DNA of 64,000 nucleotides from Kitasatospora kifunensis (GCF_014203855.1 NZ_JACHJV010000001.1:4092001-4156000); one strand, 5' to 3'. Shown: positions 1-11,338, counted from the first letter of the stretch. The notes: generated by a model from the sequence alone, not told the origin. Numbers and translations: made by a program.

Positions 1-606
1 GAAGACGCTGAACGGCACGAGCAGCCCGGAGCCGGCCATGGTGATCAGCACCACCGGCAGGGTGGTGAACCCGCTGGTCTCCACGGTCCGGGTGACGGCG
101 CTGGTCAGCGCGGCCAGCGGGACCAGCACGCCGATCGCCAGCAGCAGACCGAGCAGCACCAGCACCGGGTTGACCGGGGCCGGCAGGCCGAGCAGCACGG
201 CGATGCCGACCGCCATCAGCACGATCTGCAGCAGGGCCAGCAGCACCGAGGGCACCGCCGTGCCGCCCAGGATCTCGGCGTCGGTCAGCTCGCCGGTGCG
301 CAGCCGCTTGAGCACCAGCTCGCCGCGGCGGGCCACGTAGGCGGCGGTCAGGTTGTAGTAGACGCCGAAGGTCAGCGAGACCACCGTGAGGTTGAGCAGC
401 AGGGCGGCGGTCATGCTGACCCCGGCCAGGTGCTCGCGCTGGGCCTTGAGAATCGAGTGCAGGCCGCTGACCATGGCGATCGGCATGATCACCGCCGTCA
501 GGAGCGCGGTGCGGTTGCGGCGCAGCAGCAGGAGTTCGGTACGGGCCAGGGCGAGCAGCCGCCGACCGGACGGGCGCTGGACGTTGAACGACTGGGCGAG
601 GGTCAT
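1..606 (-). CDS. ABC-2 type transporter permease (C-terminus cut by window edge)
   Basis: Membrane subunit of an ABC exporter. The first 202 residues are present; the reading frame is open through the window start. Several hydrophobic stretches are visible (about residues 65-90, 118-140, 145-170 and 180-200), as expected for the ABC-2 permease family. The N-terminal segment RTELLLLRRNR is the usual cytoplasmic lead-in to the first membrane helix. The start ATG overlaps the stop of the upstream ATPase gene by 4 bases (ATGA), so the two are translationally coupled and form one exporter. The substrate cannot be told; a lipid or drug exporter is typical of this type. Confidence 0.85.
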   Translation of the reverse strand, partial: MTLAQSFNVQRPSGRRLLALARTELLLLRRNRTALLTAVIMPIAMVSGLHSILKAQREHLAGVSMTAALLLNLTVVSLTFGVYYNLTAAYVARRGELVLKRLRTGELTDAEILGGTAVPSVLLALLQIVLMAVGIAVLLGLPAPVNPVLVLLGLLLAIGVLVPLAALTSAVTRTVETSGFTTLPVVLITMAGSGLLVPFSVF

Positions 607-1592
607 CGCTGGGCTCCGATCAGGCCGCGGCGGCGGGCGGGGGTGGTGGGTTCGTCGTCCGGCTCGGGGGCGCCGACCTCGGCGGCGATCGCCAGGAAGG
701 CCTCCTCCAGCGTGGCGCTGCGGGCGTCCAGCCCGTGCAGCGTGACGCCCTGGGCGTCGGCCCAGCCGAGCAGTTCGGTGAGGGTGCGCTGGAGTTCGGT
801 GGTGCGCACGGTGACCTTGCGGCCGGCGAAGCGGACCTCGGTGCCGGGCAGCGGCAGCAGGGAGGAGGAGGGCTGCTCGGGCAGTTCGAAGCTGATCCGG
901 GCCGGCCGGTCGGCGATCACCTCGGCGACCGTGCCACCGGTGACCACCCGGCCCTGGTGCATGATCGCCAGGCGGTCGGCCAGCTGTTCGGCCTCCTCCA
1001 GGTAGTGCGTGGTCAGCAGGATCGTGGTGCCCTCGTCGCGCAGCTCGCGGACCAACTCCCAGACGGCCGCCCGGGCCTGCGGGTCCAGGCCGGTGCTCGG
1101 CTCGTCCAGGAAGAGCACCTCGGGGCGCCCGACCAGGGCCACCGCGAGGTCGAGCCGGCGCTTCTCGCCGCCGGACAGTTGCTTGACCCGGACCGCGGCG
1201 CGCTCGCCCAGGCCCACCAGGTCCAGCGTCTGCGCCACCGGACGGGGGGTGCTGGCCAGTGCGGCCCAGCCGGTCACCGTCTCGGCCACGGTCAGGTCGC
1301 CGGGGAAGCCGCCCTCCTGGAGCATGATCCCGATCCGCGGCCGCAGCACGGCCCGCTCCCGGAACGGGTCGTGGCCCAGCACCTTGACGGTGCCGGCCGT
1401 GGGCCTGGCCAGCCCCTCGATCAGTTCCATGGTGGAGGTCTTGCCGGCCCCGTTGGTGCCGAGCAGGGCGAACAGCTCGCCGCGCCGCACCGTGAGGTCC
1501 AGCCCGCGCACGGCCGTGAAGCCGCTCGCCTGGGCGCTGCCGTAGCGCCGCCGCAGGCCCCTGGCCTCGACGACGGGAGAAAAGCTGGTCAT
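603..1592 (-). CDS. ABC transporter ATP-binding protein
   Basis: Cytoplasmic ATPase of the exporter whose permease follows directly. 329 aa from ATG at 1592; an in-frame start at 1679 would add 29 arginine-rich residues outside the conserved domain. Walker A (GTNGAGKT, about residues 44-51), the signature LSGGEKRRLDLA and Walker B (VLFLDEPSTGLD) are all intact, followed by the switch histidine in LLTTHYLEEAE. The C-terminal third matches the accessory region usual in drug/lipid-type ABC-2 ATPases. The substrate is not inferable. Confidence 0.9.
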   Translation of the reverse strand: MTSFSPVVEARGLRRRYGSAQASGFTAVRGLDLTVRRGELFALLGTNGAGKTSTMELIEGLARPTAGTVKVLGHDPFRERAVLRPRIGIMLQEGGFPGDLTVAETVTGWAALASTPRPVAQTLDLVGLGERAAVRVKQLSGGEKRRLDLAVALVGRPEVLFLDEPSTGLDPQARAAVWELVRELRDEGTTILLTTHYLEEAEQLADRLAIMHQGRVVTGGTVAEVIADRPARISFELPEQPSSSLLPLPGTEVRFAGRKVTVRTTELQRTLTELLGWADAQGVTLHGLDARSATLEEAFLAIAAEVGAPEPDDEPTTPARRRGLIGAQR

Positions 1593-1741
1593 GGCCGTAA
1601 CGATGCCGTCGACCAGGCGGCGCGGGCAGTGCCGTCGCGCACCGGTTCGGCGTGCGAATCCACGGGTCGGCGGTGACAAATGTCATCCCAGCAGACCGGG
1701 AAACGCGAAATGGACCCCCCGAAGGAGATCCATTTCAACTG

Positions 1742-1814
1742 AGCGGACGACGAGATTCGAACTCGCGACCCTCACCTTGGCAAGGTGATGCTCTACCAAC
1801 TGAGCCACGTCCGC
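1742..1814 (-). tRNA. tRNA-Gly (anticodon GCC)
   Basis: Full cloverleaf read on the minus strand: acceptor GCGGACG pairs with CGTCCGC, discriminator T, anticodon loop TTGCCAA on a 5-bp TCACC/GGTGA stem, and T-loop GTTCGAATC. CCA is not encoded. It is the downstream member of a pair of identical genes in one orientation. Confidence 0.95.
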
Positions 1815-1852
1815 ACGATCTTCACTTGTTCTGCAGATACTGCTGTTCTGCG

Positions 1853-1925
1853 AGCGGACGACGAGATTCGAACTCGCGACCCTCACCTTGGCAAGGTGAT
1901 GCTCTACCAACTGAGCCACGTCCGC
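1853..1925 (-). tRNA. tRNA-Gly (anticodon GCC), second copy
   Basis: Identical in sequence to the copy at 1742-1814, with a 38-bp spacer, so probably one transcript. Read on the minus strand with the same anticodon loop TTGCCAA. The promoter should lie above 1925. Confidence 0.95.
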
Positions 1926-2084
1926 ACGGTGCCTGCTGGCACCGGCCGCTGCTTCCGGTCCTTGCGGCTCCGGTTGCGGCGACGAGAAGTACTCTACCCC
2001 ATTGCCGGGGCTGGTCACGCACCCCTTCCGCCGCCGCCCGACAGGGCTGGTGGCGGAAGGGCGCCGACAAGGCGGCGGCGAGGC

Positions 2085-2402
2085 TCAGTTGGCCTCGGCG
2101 AACGCTTCGTAGACGTGCTTCGGGATGCGGCCGCGGGCCGGCAGCTCCATCCCGCGGGACTGGGCCCAGGCGCGCACGGCGGCCGGGTCCGGGGCGAGTG
2201 CGGTGCGGCGGAACGACTTGCCGGTGCGGCTCTGGCGGCGGCCGGCCGCGACGAAGGGAGCGAGCGCCTCCCGCAGCTTTTCCGCGTTGTCCAGGGACAG
2301 GTCGATCTCGTACGACTTCCCGTCGACACCGAAGTGGACGGTTTCGGCGGCAGCCCCGCCGTCCAGGTCGTCGGAGAGCGTGACGACTACACGCTGAGCC
2401 AT
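2085..2402 (-). CDS. lsr2: Lsr2 family nucleoid-associated protein
   Basis: H-NS-like xenogeneic silencer that bridges AT-rich DNA. 105 aa from ATG at 2402, preceded by GAGAGGA about 9 nt upstream. The N-terminal dimerisation domain (MAQRVVVTLSDDLDGG, then the EIDLS and LREAL segments) is followed by the C-terminal DNA-binding domain. The AT-hook-like motif is PARGRIPKHV, with the RGR minor-groove loop. Length is normal for Streptomyces Lsr2. Monocistronic; a tRNA pair lies downstream. Confidence 0.95.
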   Translation of the reverse strand: MAQRVVVTLSDDLDGGAAAETVHFGVDGKSYEIDLSLDNAEKLREALAPFVAAGRRQSRTGKSFRRTALAPDPAAVRAWAQSRGMELPARGRIPKHVYEAFAEAN

Positions 2403-2890
2403 GGGTGTCAATCCTCTCGGCAATTCGGCCGACCGGGCGCGGTATGCCGCGGCAGCCCTGTGCTCCGGCGCTCCAGGGGCATAGCGGTGGACTGGAAGGT
2501 CGCACCACCTGCGCAGCTCCTGCCACCGCCGGTGGCCCTATTCTGCACCCACCGTACGGCGAAATCGATGGGCCTTGCATTCTTTTTCCGGATATTCACC
2601 TCGCTTCGCCTCCGCACCGATACTTCGGCCCGGATACCGCAGCTCATCTGTGGCCGATCTGTCCGGTGTGCCGGTATTTGGCGGGCGTCGACTGCGTGGT
2701 TGCCCGAACCTGGGAAGTTCTTTAAAGGGGGAGGAAACGGGCGCTCGGAAGGCCGGAACCCTTGCGGCGTAAGGGGTGCGTGTCTACGCGCGTCGCATAT
2801 CAGGAGCCGCAGCCGGGCCGTCGAACGGCCCGCGAACCCCGGTAGTCTGAAGGTCCCCCGCCTTCACGCACCACACCTTTGGGAGTGCCA
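2403..2890. other. 488-bp divergent intergenic region between lsr2 and purS
   Basis: No convincing gene. It should hold the promoters of lsr2 (minus) and purS (plus). GC is lower than the flanks around 2560-2640. I see no riboswitch core and cannot assign promoters firmly. Confidence 0.6.
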
Positions 2891-3142
2891 GTGGCACGCG
2901 TCGTAGTCGACGTCATGCTCAAGCCGGAGATCCTCGACCCCCAGGGACAGGCGGTGCAGCGTGCACTGCCCCGTCTTGGATTCGCCGGGATCGCCGATGT
3001 CCGCCAGGGCAAGCGTTTCGAGCTGGAACTGGAGGGGCCGGTTGATGACGCCGCGCTCGCCCGGATCCGCGAAGCCGCCGAGACGTTTCTGGCCAACACC
3101 GTGATCGAGGACTTCACCGTTCGCGTCGAGGAGACTTCGTGA
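2891..3142 (+). CDS. purS: Phosphoribosylformylglycinamidine synthase subunit PurS
   Basis: Small structural subunit of the three-part FGAM synthase (PurS-PurQ-PurL) in de novo purine synthesis; it couples the glutaminase PurQ to the synthetase PurL. 83 aa from GTG at 2891, chosen because GGGAG lies 6 nt upstream; a TTG at 2879 would skip it. The segment MLKPEILDPQGQAVQRAL and the end FTVRVEE are typical of the family. The stop overlaps the start of purQ by 4 bases (GTGA). Confidence 0.97.
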   Translation: MARVVVDVMLKPEILDPQGQAVQRALPRLGFAGIADVRQGKRFELELEGPVDDAALARIREAAETFLANTVIEDFTVRVEETS

Positions 3143-3837
3143 CCACCCGGGTCGGTGTCGTCACGTTCCCCGGTTCGCTGGACGACCGGGACGCGCAGCG
3201 CGCGATCCGGCTGGTCGGCGCCGAGCCGGTGGCGCTCTGGCACCGTGACAAGGATCTCCACCAGGTCGACGCGGTGGTCCTGCCCGGTGGATTCAGCTAC
3301 GGCGACTATCTGCGGGCCGGCGCGATCTCGCGCTTCTCGCCGGTGATGGCGACCATCATCGAGCAGGCCAAGCTCGGAATGCCGGTGCTCGGTATCTGCA
3401 ACGGCTTCCAGGTGCTCACCGAGTCGCACCTGCTGCCCGGTGCGATGCTGCGCAACAACCACCTGCACTTCATCTGCCGCGACCAGAAGCTGCGGGTGGA
3501 GAATGCGAGCACCGCCTGGACCACCGATTACCAGGTGGGGCAGGAGATTTCCGTCCCGCTGAAGAACATGGACGGGCGCTACACCGCCGACGCGCGCACG
3601 ATCGACGAGCTGGAGTCCGAGGGACGGGTGGTATTCCGTTACCTCGCCGGTGGTCCGAACGAGGTTGCTAACCCGAACGGCTCGATCAACGATATTGCCG
3701 GGATCACCAACGCGGCCGGCAACGTGGTGGGTCTGATGCCGCACCCGGAGCACGCCGTCGAACCGCTGATCGGCACGGGTAAGACCGACGGTCTGGGCTT
3801 CTTCACGTCCGTCCTCAAGCAGTTGGTGAGTTCCTGA
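3139..3837 (+). CDS. purQ: Phosphoribosylformylglycinamidine synthase subunit PurQ (glutamine amidotransferase)
   Basis: Class I glutaminase that releases ammonia for PurL. 232 aa. The nucleophile lies in the elbow GICNGFQ (Cys87), and the His/Glu of the triad lie in MPHPEHAVE near the C-terminus. The oxyanion-side glycines are in LPGGFSYGDYLRAG. The start GTG overlaps the purS stop, and purL follows one base after its stop, so the three genes form one coupled operon. Confidence 0.98.
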   Translation: MTTRVGVVTFPGSLDDRDAQRAIRLVGAEPVALWHRDKDLHQVDAVVLPGGFSYGDYLRAGAISRFSPVMATIIEQAKLGMPVLGICNGFQVLTESHLLPGAMLRNNHLHFICRDQKLRVENASTAWTTDYQVGQEISVPLKNMDGRYTADARTIDELESEGRVVFRYLAGGPNEVANPNGSINDIAGITNAAGNVVGLMPHPEHAVEPLIGTGKTDGLGFFTSVLKQLVSS

Positions 3838-3838
3838 G

Positions 3839-6094
<2,256 letters not shown>

Positions 6095-6107
6095 GCCCGA
6101 CCGCGCT

Positions 6108-6144
6108 CGAACGGCTCGCCCCGCTGGTCGGGGCGGGCCGTTCG
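6108..6144 (+). terminator. Hairpin terminator after purSQL
   Basis: A 16-bp stem (one G-T pair) with loop CTGGT begins 13 bases after the purL stop. There is no U-run, as is usual in high-GC actinobacteria. Confidence 0.8.
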
Positions 6145-6204
6145 CCGTTCTGCCGGGCGCGCGGTCGCGGTGGCGGTGACGCAGGCGGCCGGTAGGTTGG
6201 CGGT

Positions 6205-7056
6205 ATGGCGAGGACGGCGACCCGTAAGACCCGCAGCTACGACCCGGCGAAGGTGCGGGCCGCGCTCGGTGCGCAGACCCGGGCGCTGCAGCAGGCGGTG
6301 CGCCGGCTCTGCGCCGACCCCGAGGCCGAGCGGCTGCTGGCCGCGCCGACCCGGCTGGGCGACTGGCGGGTGCGCGAGCTGCTGGCGCACCTCGCGCTGC
6401 AGCTGGCCTGGGTGCCGCAGCGGCTGACGGAGCCCACGCAGGGTCTGGCGCCGCTCGGGCTGACCGGCTGGGTGGCTCAAGTGGGCACGCTGGCCGAATA
6501 CTTGGATGCCCAGGCCCAGGCCCAGGCCCGGGAGCACCGGGCGGCCGGCTTCGCCGGGGAGCCGACCGAGCTCGCCGCCGCGTTCGACGAGGCCGCCGAG
6601 GCGCTGCTCGGGCTGCTGGACGGGCCCGAAGTCCGCGATGAGCAGCGCCGGTTGGAGATTCGGCTGGGGTCGATGACGCTGGCCGACATGCTGGTGACCC
6701 GGCTGGTGGAGGCGGTGGTGCACGCCGACGACCTGGCGGTGGCGCTGGGTGGGCCGCCCTTCCCGCACGACCGGTTCGCGCTGGCCTCGGTCTGCCGACT
6801 GCTTGCGGACGCGCTGGCCGATCAAGTGCCGGGCGGTGCGGTCGAGTTGCGGATTCCACCGGTGGCCGTGGTGCAGGCGGTGCCCGGTCCGCGGCACACC
6901 CGGGGCACCCCGCCGAACGTGGTGGAGATGGACCAGCTCACCTGGCTGCGGCTGGCCACCGGGCGCCAGGAGTGGGCCGAGGCGGTGGACGCGGCCCAGG
7001 TCAGCGCCAGCGGTGAGCGCAGCGACCTGAGCGGTTTCCTGCCCGTGCTGCGGTGA
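6205..7056 (+). CDS. Maleylpyruvate isomerase / sterol-carrier family protein (DinB-like, mycothiol type)
   Basis: 283 aa. The N-terminal part (residues about 20-190) looks like the DinB/MDMPI helical bundle found in mycothiol-dependent actinobacterial enzymes, with metal-type histidines in ELLAHLALQL and VEAVVHADDLA. The C-terminal 80 residues (LRIPPVAVVQ onward, ending with the WLRLATGR signature) match the SCP2-like domain that follows MDMPI domains. The substrate is unknown. Such a gene commonly lies next to purL in Streptomyces, which suggests stable linkage rather than a purine role. Confidence 0.8.
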   Translation: MARTATRKTRSYDPAKVRAALGAQTRALQQAVRRLCADPEAERLLAAPTRLGDWRVRELLAHLALQLAWVPQRLTEPTQGLAPLGLTGWVAQVGTLAEYLDAQAQAQAREHRAAGFAGEPTELAAAFDEAAEALLGLLDGPEVRDEQRRLEIRLGSMTLADMLVTRLVEAVVHADDLAVALGGPPFPHDRFALASVCRLLADALADQVPGGAVELRIPPVAVVQAVPGPRHTRGTPPNVVEMDQLTWLRLATGRQEWAEAVDAAQVSASGERSDLSGFLPVLR

Positions 7057-7089
7057 CGGTCGGGTGCCGCTCGACGGCTGAACATGGCT

Positions 7090-7132
7090 GCGGGCGGTGT
7101 CCGAGCGATGGACGCTCCTGGACACCGCCCGC
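7090..7132. terminator. Bidirectional terminator hairpin
   Basis: A 13-bp perfect stem (GCGGGCGGTGTCC and its complement) with a 17-nt loop lies between two convergent genes, so it can serve both strands. Confidence 0.75.
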
Positions 7133-7146
7133 GAAGTGGCGGACCG

Positions 7147-7566
7147 CTACTGCTTCAGCGCGGTGTAGGCCTCGGGGCTGCTGTCGCGCAGGAAGTCCCA
7201 GCAGCGGGTGGCCTCTTCGGTCTCCTTGATCGCATCGGCGGCCCGGGCCAGCGCGGCCAGGCAGCGCAGGAACCCGCGGTTGGCGCGGTGCTCCCACGGG
7301 ACCGGACCGTGTCCCTTCCAGCCCGCCCGACGCAGCGCGTCCAGGCCGCGGTGGTAGCCGGTGCGGGCGTAGGCGTAGGACTCGACGACCCGTCCCTCGG
7401 TGAAGGCGTCGTCGGCCAGCATCGCCCAAGCCAGCGAGAACCACGGGTAGTCCGCCGCGAGCTGGGTGGGCGACGCGGACTCCTCGGCGAGCCGGCGGTA
7501 GGGCTCGGCCTCCTCGGCGAGCAGCGTCGGGCCCGGGCCCGAGAGCAAGTTCTTCCGTTCAGTCAT
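7147..7566 (-). CDS. DUF3151 family protein
   Basis: 139 aa, a small actinobacterial conserved protein of unknown function. ATG at 7566 is the start that gives the normal family N-terminus (MTERKNLLSGPGPTLL). Conserved-looking segments are YPWFSLAWAMLA, ESYAYARTGYHRGLD and RAGWKGHGPVPW. There is no membrane segment or signal peptide. A much longer reading frame runs upstream in the same frame but is only shadow coding over the glycosyltransferase gene. It stands alone between two terminators. Confidence 0.9.
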   Translation of the reverse strand: MTERKNLLSGPGPTLLAEEAEPYRRLAEESASPTQLAADYPWFSLAWAMLADDAFTEGRVVESYAYARTGYHRGLDALRRAGWKGHGPVPWEHRANRGFLRCLAALARAADAIKETEEATRCWDFLRDSSPEAYTALKQ

Positions 7567-7603
7567 GGTTCCCAGTCTGCCAGCCCGTCCTGAGTGAACG
7601 GGA

Positions 7604-7631
7604 GCGCCCGTGGGCGGTGACCCACGGGCGC
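7604..7631 (-). terminator. Hairpin terminator after the GT39-like gene
   Basis: An 11-bp stem GCGCCCGTGGG with a 6-nt loop lies just downstream (minus strand) of the glycosyltransferase stop. Confidence 0.7.
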
Positions 7632-7646
7632 CCTTGGAGGGTCCGC

Positions 7647-10052
7647 TCAGCGGCTGCAGAGGTACAGCAGCTGGGCGCCGGCGTTGGTCACCGACTGCCC
7701 GTAGTCGCCGGGCGCCACCGGGGCGCAGGTGCTGCGGACCCAGTTGGTGATGTCCGTGGTCGGGCCGGTGTTCCCCGACCGGCCGCCGAAGCCGCCGGTC
7801 GAACCGAGCAGCACGTACCGCAGCTGGCCGCTGCTGACCAGCTGCTGGAACTGGGGCAGGCTCGGGGAGGGCACCTGACCGGTGAACCCGCCCATCGGCA
7901 ACACCTCCTTGCCGGTGGCCAGGATGTACGGCGAGGAGGCGCTCCAGTTGGTGGTGGCGAACAGGTAGCGCGCGCCGTCGGCGTGGGCCTCGGTGTAGTC
8001 GAGGATCTGCTGCTGAGCCTTGGTCAGGCTGGTGCCGCCACCGCCGAACATGGCGGCGAACTGGGCCATGTCGCCGCCCGCCGCCGCACCGCCGCCCGCC
8101 GCGCCGCGTCCGGTCCCGCCCTGGCCGGCCGCCGCACCGCCCCAGCCGCCCAGGGCCGCGCCGCCGCCCCAGGCACCGGCCGCGCCGCCACCCTGGCCGC
8201 CGCCACGCGCCCCGGTGTGCCCGCCGCCCGCACCGCCGCCCGCACCGCCGCCGTGGCCGAAGCCGCGGGCCGCCTGCGGGCCGACCGTGCCCATGCCGGA
8301 GTTGCCGTACTTGGAGTCCAGCACCGAGGCGGCCCAGGCACCCGGTGCGAGCAGCATCGCGAAGAGCGAGGCGATCAGACCCACGGTGGCGATCCGCAGC
8401 CGGCCCAGTCGGCGCTCGCCGAACCGGGTGCTGCGGGCCGCTGCGAGCAGCAGCAGGGCGAGCGCGCCGAGCGCCAGTGTCGCGGGGGCCAGCCAGGGCA
8501 GGAAGGTCGGGAAGAGCCGGGCCAGGTAGGCGGCCCAGCCGGCCGTCGCGGCGACCGCGGCGGGCAGCGCCCAGGCCTTGCGACCGCCCTCCTTGAAGGC
8601 CTGCCAGAGCAGCACGACGCCCGCGCCGCTGAGCGCGGCCAGCGGGGTGGCGATCACGCCCATGTAGTAGCTGTGACCACCGACGCTGCCCGCGCTGAAG
8701 ACCAGGAAGAAGGTCGCCAGCCAGGTTCCCCACATCACGTAGCCGGCGCGCAGCTGGTCGCCACGGGGTTCGCGGCGGCGCCAGGCGAGCGCGCAGAGCA
8801 GTGCGATCGCGGCCAGCGGGTAGAGCCAGCCGGTCTGCGGGGCGAACTGGGAGCTGAACATCTTGGTCCAGCCGCCGTCGCTGCCGCCCGGGCCGCCGCC
8901 CATGCCGCCGCCCTTCTGGCCGCCGCCACCGGCGCCCTGGTGGCCACCGCCGACCGCGGGGGCGGCGTTGCCGGCCGCCGGGCCGTTCGCCGCCGCGCCG
9001 CCGGTTGCCGCGCCGTTCGCCGGGGTGCCGTTCGCCGCCGGACCGCCGGCGTTCTGGTGGTCGGCGTTCCTGGTGCCGCCCTTGCCGCCGTCGGTCGTGG
9101 CGCCCGCCTTGGCGGACGTCGCGCCGCCGTTGGTCATGATGCCGCCCTGCCCGGAGGTCACGCTGCCGGTCTCGCCCGCGTTGAGGCCCACCGAGGTGAA
9201 GCGGTTCAGGAAGTTGTAGCCGACCACCATGCTGAACGCCGAGTTGTTGGTGGTCCCGTCGATGTAGGGCCGGTCCTGCGCCGGCGTCACCGTGGCCAGC
9301 AGCACCCAGGAGGCCGAGACCACCAGCGTGACCAGGCCGGCCAGCCCGATGTGTGCCAGCCGGCGGCGCAGCTTGGTGGGCGCGGCGATCAGGTAGACGG
9401 CGGCCAGCGCCGGCAGGACCGCCCACGACTCCAGCATCTTGGCCTGGAAGGAGAGCCCCACCCAGACCCCGGCCATCAGCAGGGTGCGCAACCGCGCGGT
9501 GGCGGCGGCGCGCTGCGCGGCGTCGGCCGCCAACAGCAGCAGCAGGGTGAACAGCGGGTCCTCGACGGCGGTGCGGAACAGACCGGCCAGCACGGGGGTG
9601 AGGGTGAAGGCCGCGGCCGCGAGCAGCGCGGCGTTGGCGCCGGCCCAGCGCCGCACGGCGCGGTAGAGCACCAGGACCGAGAGCACACCCTCGATCGCCT
9701 GGGGCAGCGTCAGCGCCCACGGGTGGAAGCCGAAGATCCGCGCGGAGACGGCCTGCGGCCACAGGAAACCGGGCAGCTTGTCGAGGGTGATGGTGTTGGC
9801 CGGGTCGTAGGAGCCGAAGACGAACGCCTTCCAACTCTCCGTCATGCTCCGTACGGCGTCGGCGTAGAAGGTGTGGTAGGTACTCTGGCCGATCCCCCAG
9901 AAGTACAGGAGGCCGGCTAGGGCCGCGATGCCGAGCAGGGCCGGTCTGGCATAGGCCGGCTGTCCCTCGGGGGAGCGCCATGGGGCTCTGCGGATCGACC
10001 AGCTGCTGGAGCTGGTCAGCTCGGGGGCGATCGGTAGCACGCTGGTAGCCAT
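7647..10052 (-). CDS. GT39/ArnT-like membrane glycosyltransferase with Gly-rich insertions
   Basis: 801 aa from ATG at 10052. It fits the lipid-linked-sugar mannosyltransferase-like family (ArnT/YkcB type): a first membrane helix near residues 38-55, then the periplasmic loop TFYADAVRSM (Asp65, the expected catalytic position), and about ten further membrane helices. The C-terminal globular part carries SLPQFQQLVSSG and YVLLGSTGGF, common to this family. Two low-complexity segments break the fold: residues 291-394 (Gly/Ala/Asn) and roughly 610-700 (Gly/Ala). Sugar donor and acceptor are unknown; cell-envelope glycosylation is the likely role. Confidence 0.85.
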   Translation of the reverse strand: MATSVLPIAPELTSSSSWSIRRAPWRSPEGQPAYARPALLGIAALAGLLYFWGIGQSTYHTFYADAVRSMTESWKAFVFGSYDPANTITLDKLPGFLWPQAVSARIFGFHPWALTLPQAIEGVLSVLVLYRAVRRWAGANAALLAAAAFTLTPVLAGLFRTAVEDPLFTLLLLLAADAAQRAAATARLRTLLMAGVWVGLSFQAKMLESWAVLPALAAVYLIAAPTKLRRRLAHIGLAGLVTLVVSASWVLLATVTPAQDRPYIDGTTNNSAFSMVVGYNFLNRFTSVGLNAGETGSVTSGQGGIMTNGGATSAKAGATTDGGKGGTRNADHQNAGGPAANGTPANGAATGGAAANGPAAGNAAPAVGGGHQGAGGGGQKGGGMGGGPGGSDGGWTKMFSSQFAPQTGWLYPLAAIALLCALAWRRREPRGDQLRAGYVMWGTWLATFFLVFSAGSVGGHSYYMGVIATPLAALSGAGVVLLWQAFKEGGRKAWALPAAVAATAGWAAYLARLFPTFLPWLAPATLALGALALLLLAAARSTRFGERRLGRLRIATVGLIASLFAMLLAPGAWAASVLDSKYGNSGMGTVGPQAARGFGHGGGAGGGAGGGHTGARGGGQGGGAAGAWGGGAALGGWGGAAAGQGGTGRGAAGGGAAAGGDMAQFAAMFGGGGTSLTKAQQQILDYTEAHADGARYLFATTNWSASSPYILATGKEVLPMGGFTGQVPSPSLPQFQQLVSSGQLRYVLLGSTGGFGGRSGNTGPTTDITNWVRSTCAPVAPGDYGQSVTNAGAQLLYLCSR

Positions 10053-10211
10053 GCGTGACAGCCTTCGTCGGATCCATGAGAAGAACCTGACAGACCACGC
10101 ATTTCGGCGAAATCCTGACCAGGAGCTGGACAAGATTTTGCCGTCTGTCCTCTTGGCTTTCAGGAAGAACGTGCTCTTCCCAGCGGGCTCTCAGGCCACG
10201 CGGGCCAACGC

Positions 10212-10248
10212 GTGAGCCCCGGTCGGCAGGTGCCGAACCGGGGCTCAC
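10212..10248 (-). terminator. Hairpin terminator after fbaA
   Basis: A 12-bp outer stem GTGAGCCCCGGT with a short inner stem lies downstream of the fbaA stop and before the glycosyltransferase promoter. Confidence 0.7.
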
Positions 10249-10315
10249 GAACCGCTTGCGGGCGAGGGACCGCATCACGTCCAGGACGTCATGCGGGGCA
10301 CCCCGCCGTGGCGGG

Positions 10316-11338
10316 TCACTTCAGGCGGGTGCCGGTGGAGCGCAGCGCCTTGGTGGCCTCGACCACGCGGGCGGCCATGCCGGCCTCGGCCAGCTTGCCC
10401 CAGGTGCGCGGGTCGTAGGTGTTCTTCTTGCCGACCTCGCCGTCGACCTTCAGCACGCCGTCGTAGTTGCGGAACATGTGGTCCACGACCGGGCGGGTGA
10501 AGGCGTACTGGGTGTCGGTGTCCAGGTTCATCTTGACCACGCCGTTCTCCAGCGCGGTGGCGATCTCCTCGGCCGAGGAGCCGGAGCCGCCGTGGAAGAC
10601 GAAGTCGAACGGGTCCTTCTTGCCCGACTTGGCGGCGATCGCGTCCTGCAGGTCGCGCAGCAGCTCGGGGCGGAGCACCACGTTGCCCGGCTTGTAGACG
10701 CCGTGCACGTTGCCGAAGGAGGCGGCCAGCAGGTAGCGGCCCTTCTCGCCCAGGCCCAGCGCCTCGGCGGTGCGCACCACGTCGTTGACCGAGGTGTAGA
10801 GGTTGTCGTTGATCTCGTGCGAGACGCCGTCCTCCTCACCGCCGGTGGGGGTGATCTCGACCTCGAGGATGATCTTGGCGGCGCGCGCCTGGGCCAGCAG
10901 CTCCTCGGCGATGGCCAGGTTGTCGGCCAGGGTCTCGGCCGAGCCGTCCCACATGTGCGACTGGAAGAGCGGGTTCAGGCCCTTGGCCACGCGCTCGGCG
11001 GAGACCGCGAGCAGCGGGCGGACGTAGCCGTCCAGCTTGTCCTTGGGGCAGTGGTCGGTGTGCAGCGCGATGGTCACGTCGTACTTCGCGGCCACGATGT
11101 GGGCGAACTCGGCCAGTGCGACCGCGCCGGTCACCATGTCCTTGTTGTGCTGGCCGCCGAGGAACTCGGCACCGCCGGTGGAGATCTGGATGATGCCGTC
11201 GCTCTCCGCCTCGGCGAAGCCGCGCAGCGCCGCGTGCAGGGTCTGCGACGAGGTGACGTTGATGGCCGGGTAGGCGAACTTGCCCGCCTTTGCCCGGTCG
11301 AGCATCTCGTTGTAGGCCTCGGGAGTTGCGATAGGCAT
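10316..11338 (-). CDS. fbaA: Class II fructose-bisphosphate aldolase
   Basis: Zn-dependent aldolase of glycolysis/gluconeogenesis, splitting fructose 1,6-bisphosphate to DHAP and GAP. 340 aa from ATG at 11338 with ACAGGAG 9 nt upstream; in-frame sequence further upstream is not family-like. Residues visible: the catalytic Asp and Zn-ligand His in LHTDHC (95-96), the Zn loop EVEITPTGGEEDG, ASFGNVHGVYKPG, and the phosphate-binding HGGSGSS and NLDTDTQ. Full normal length. Confidence 0.97.
   Translation of the reverse strand: MPIATPEAYNEMLDRAKAGKFAYPAINVTSSQTLHAALRGFAEAESDGIIQISTGGAEFLGGQHNKDMVTGAVALAEFAHIVAAKYDVTIALHTDHCPKDKLDGYVRPLLAVSAERVAKGLNPLFQSHMWDGSAETLADNLAIAEELLAQARAAKIILEVEITPTGGEEDGVSHEINDNLYTSVNDVVRTAEALGLGEKGRYLLAASFGNVHGVYKPGNVVLRPELLRDLQDAIAAKSGKKDPFDFVFHGGSGSSAEEIATALENGVVKMNLDTDTQYAFTRPVVDHMFRNYDGVLKVDGEVGKKNTYDPRTWGKLAEAGMAARVVEATKALRSTGTRLK

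Noticed and set aside
1785..2906. Plus-strand frame over the tRNA pair
   Set aside because: It crosses two tRNA genes and lsr2; shadow only.
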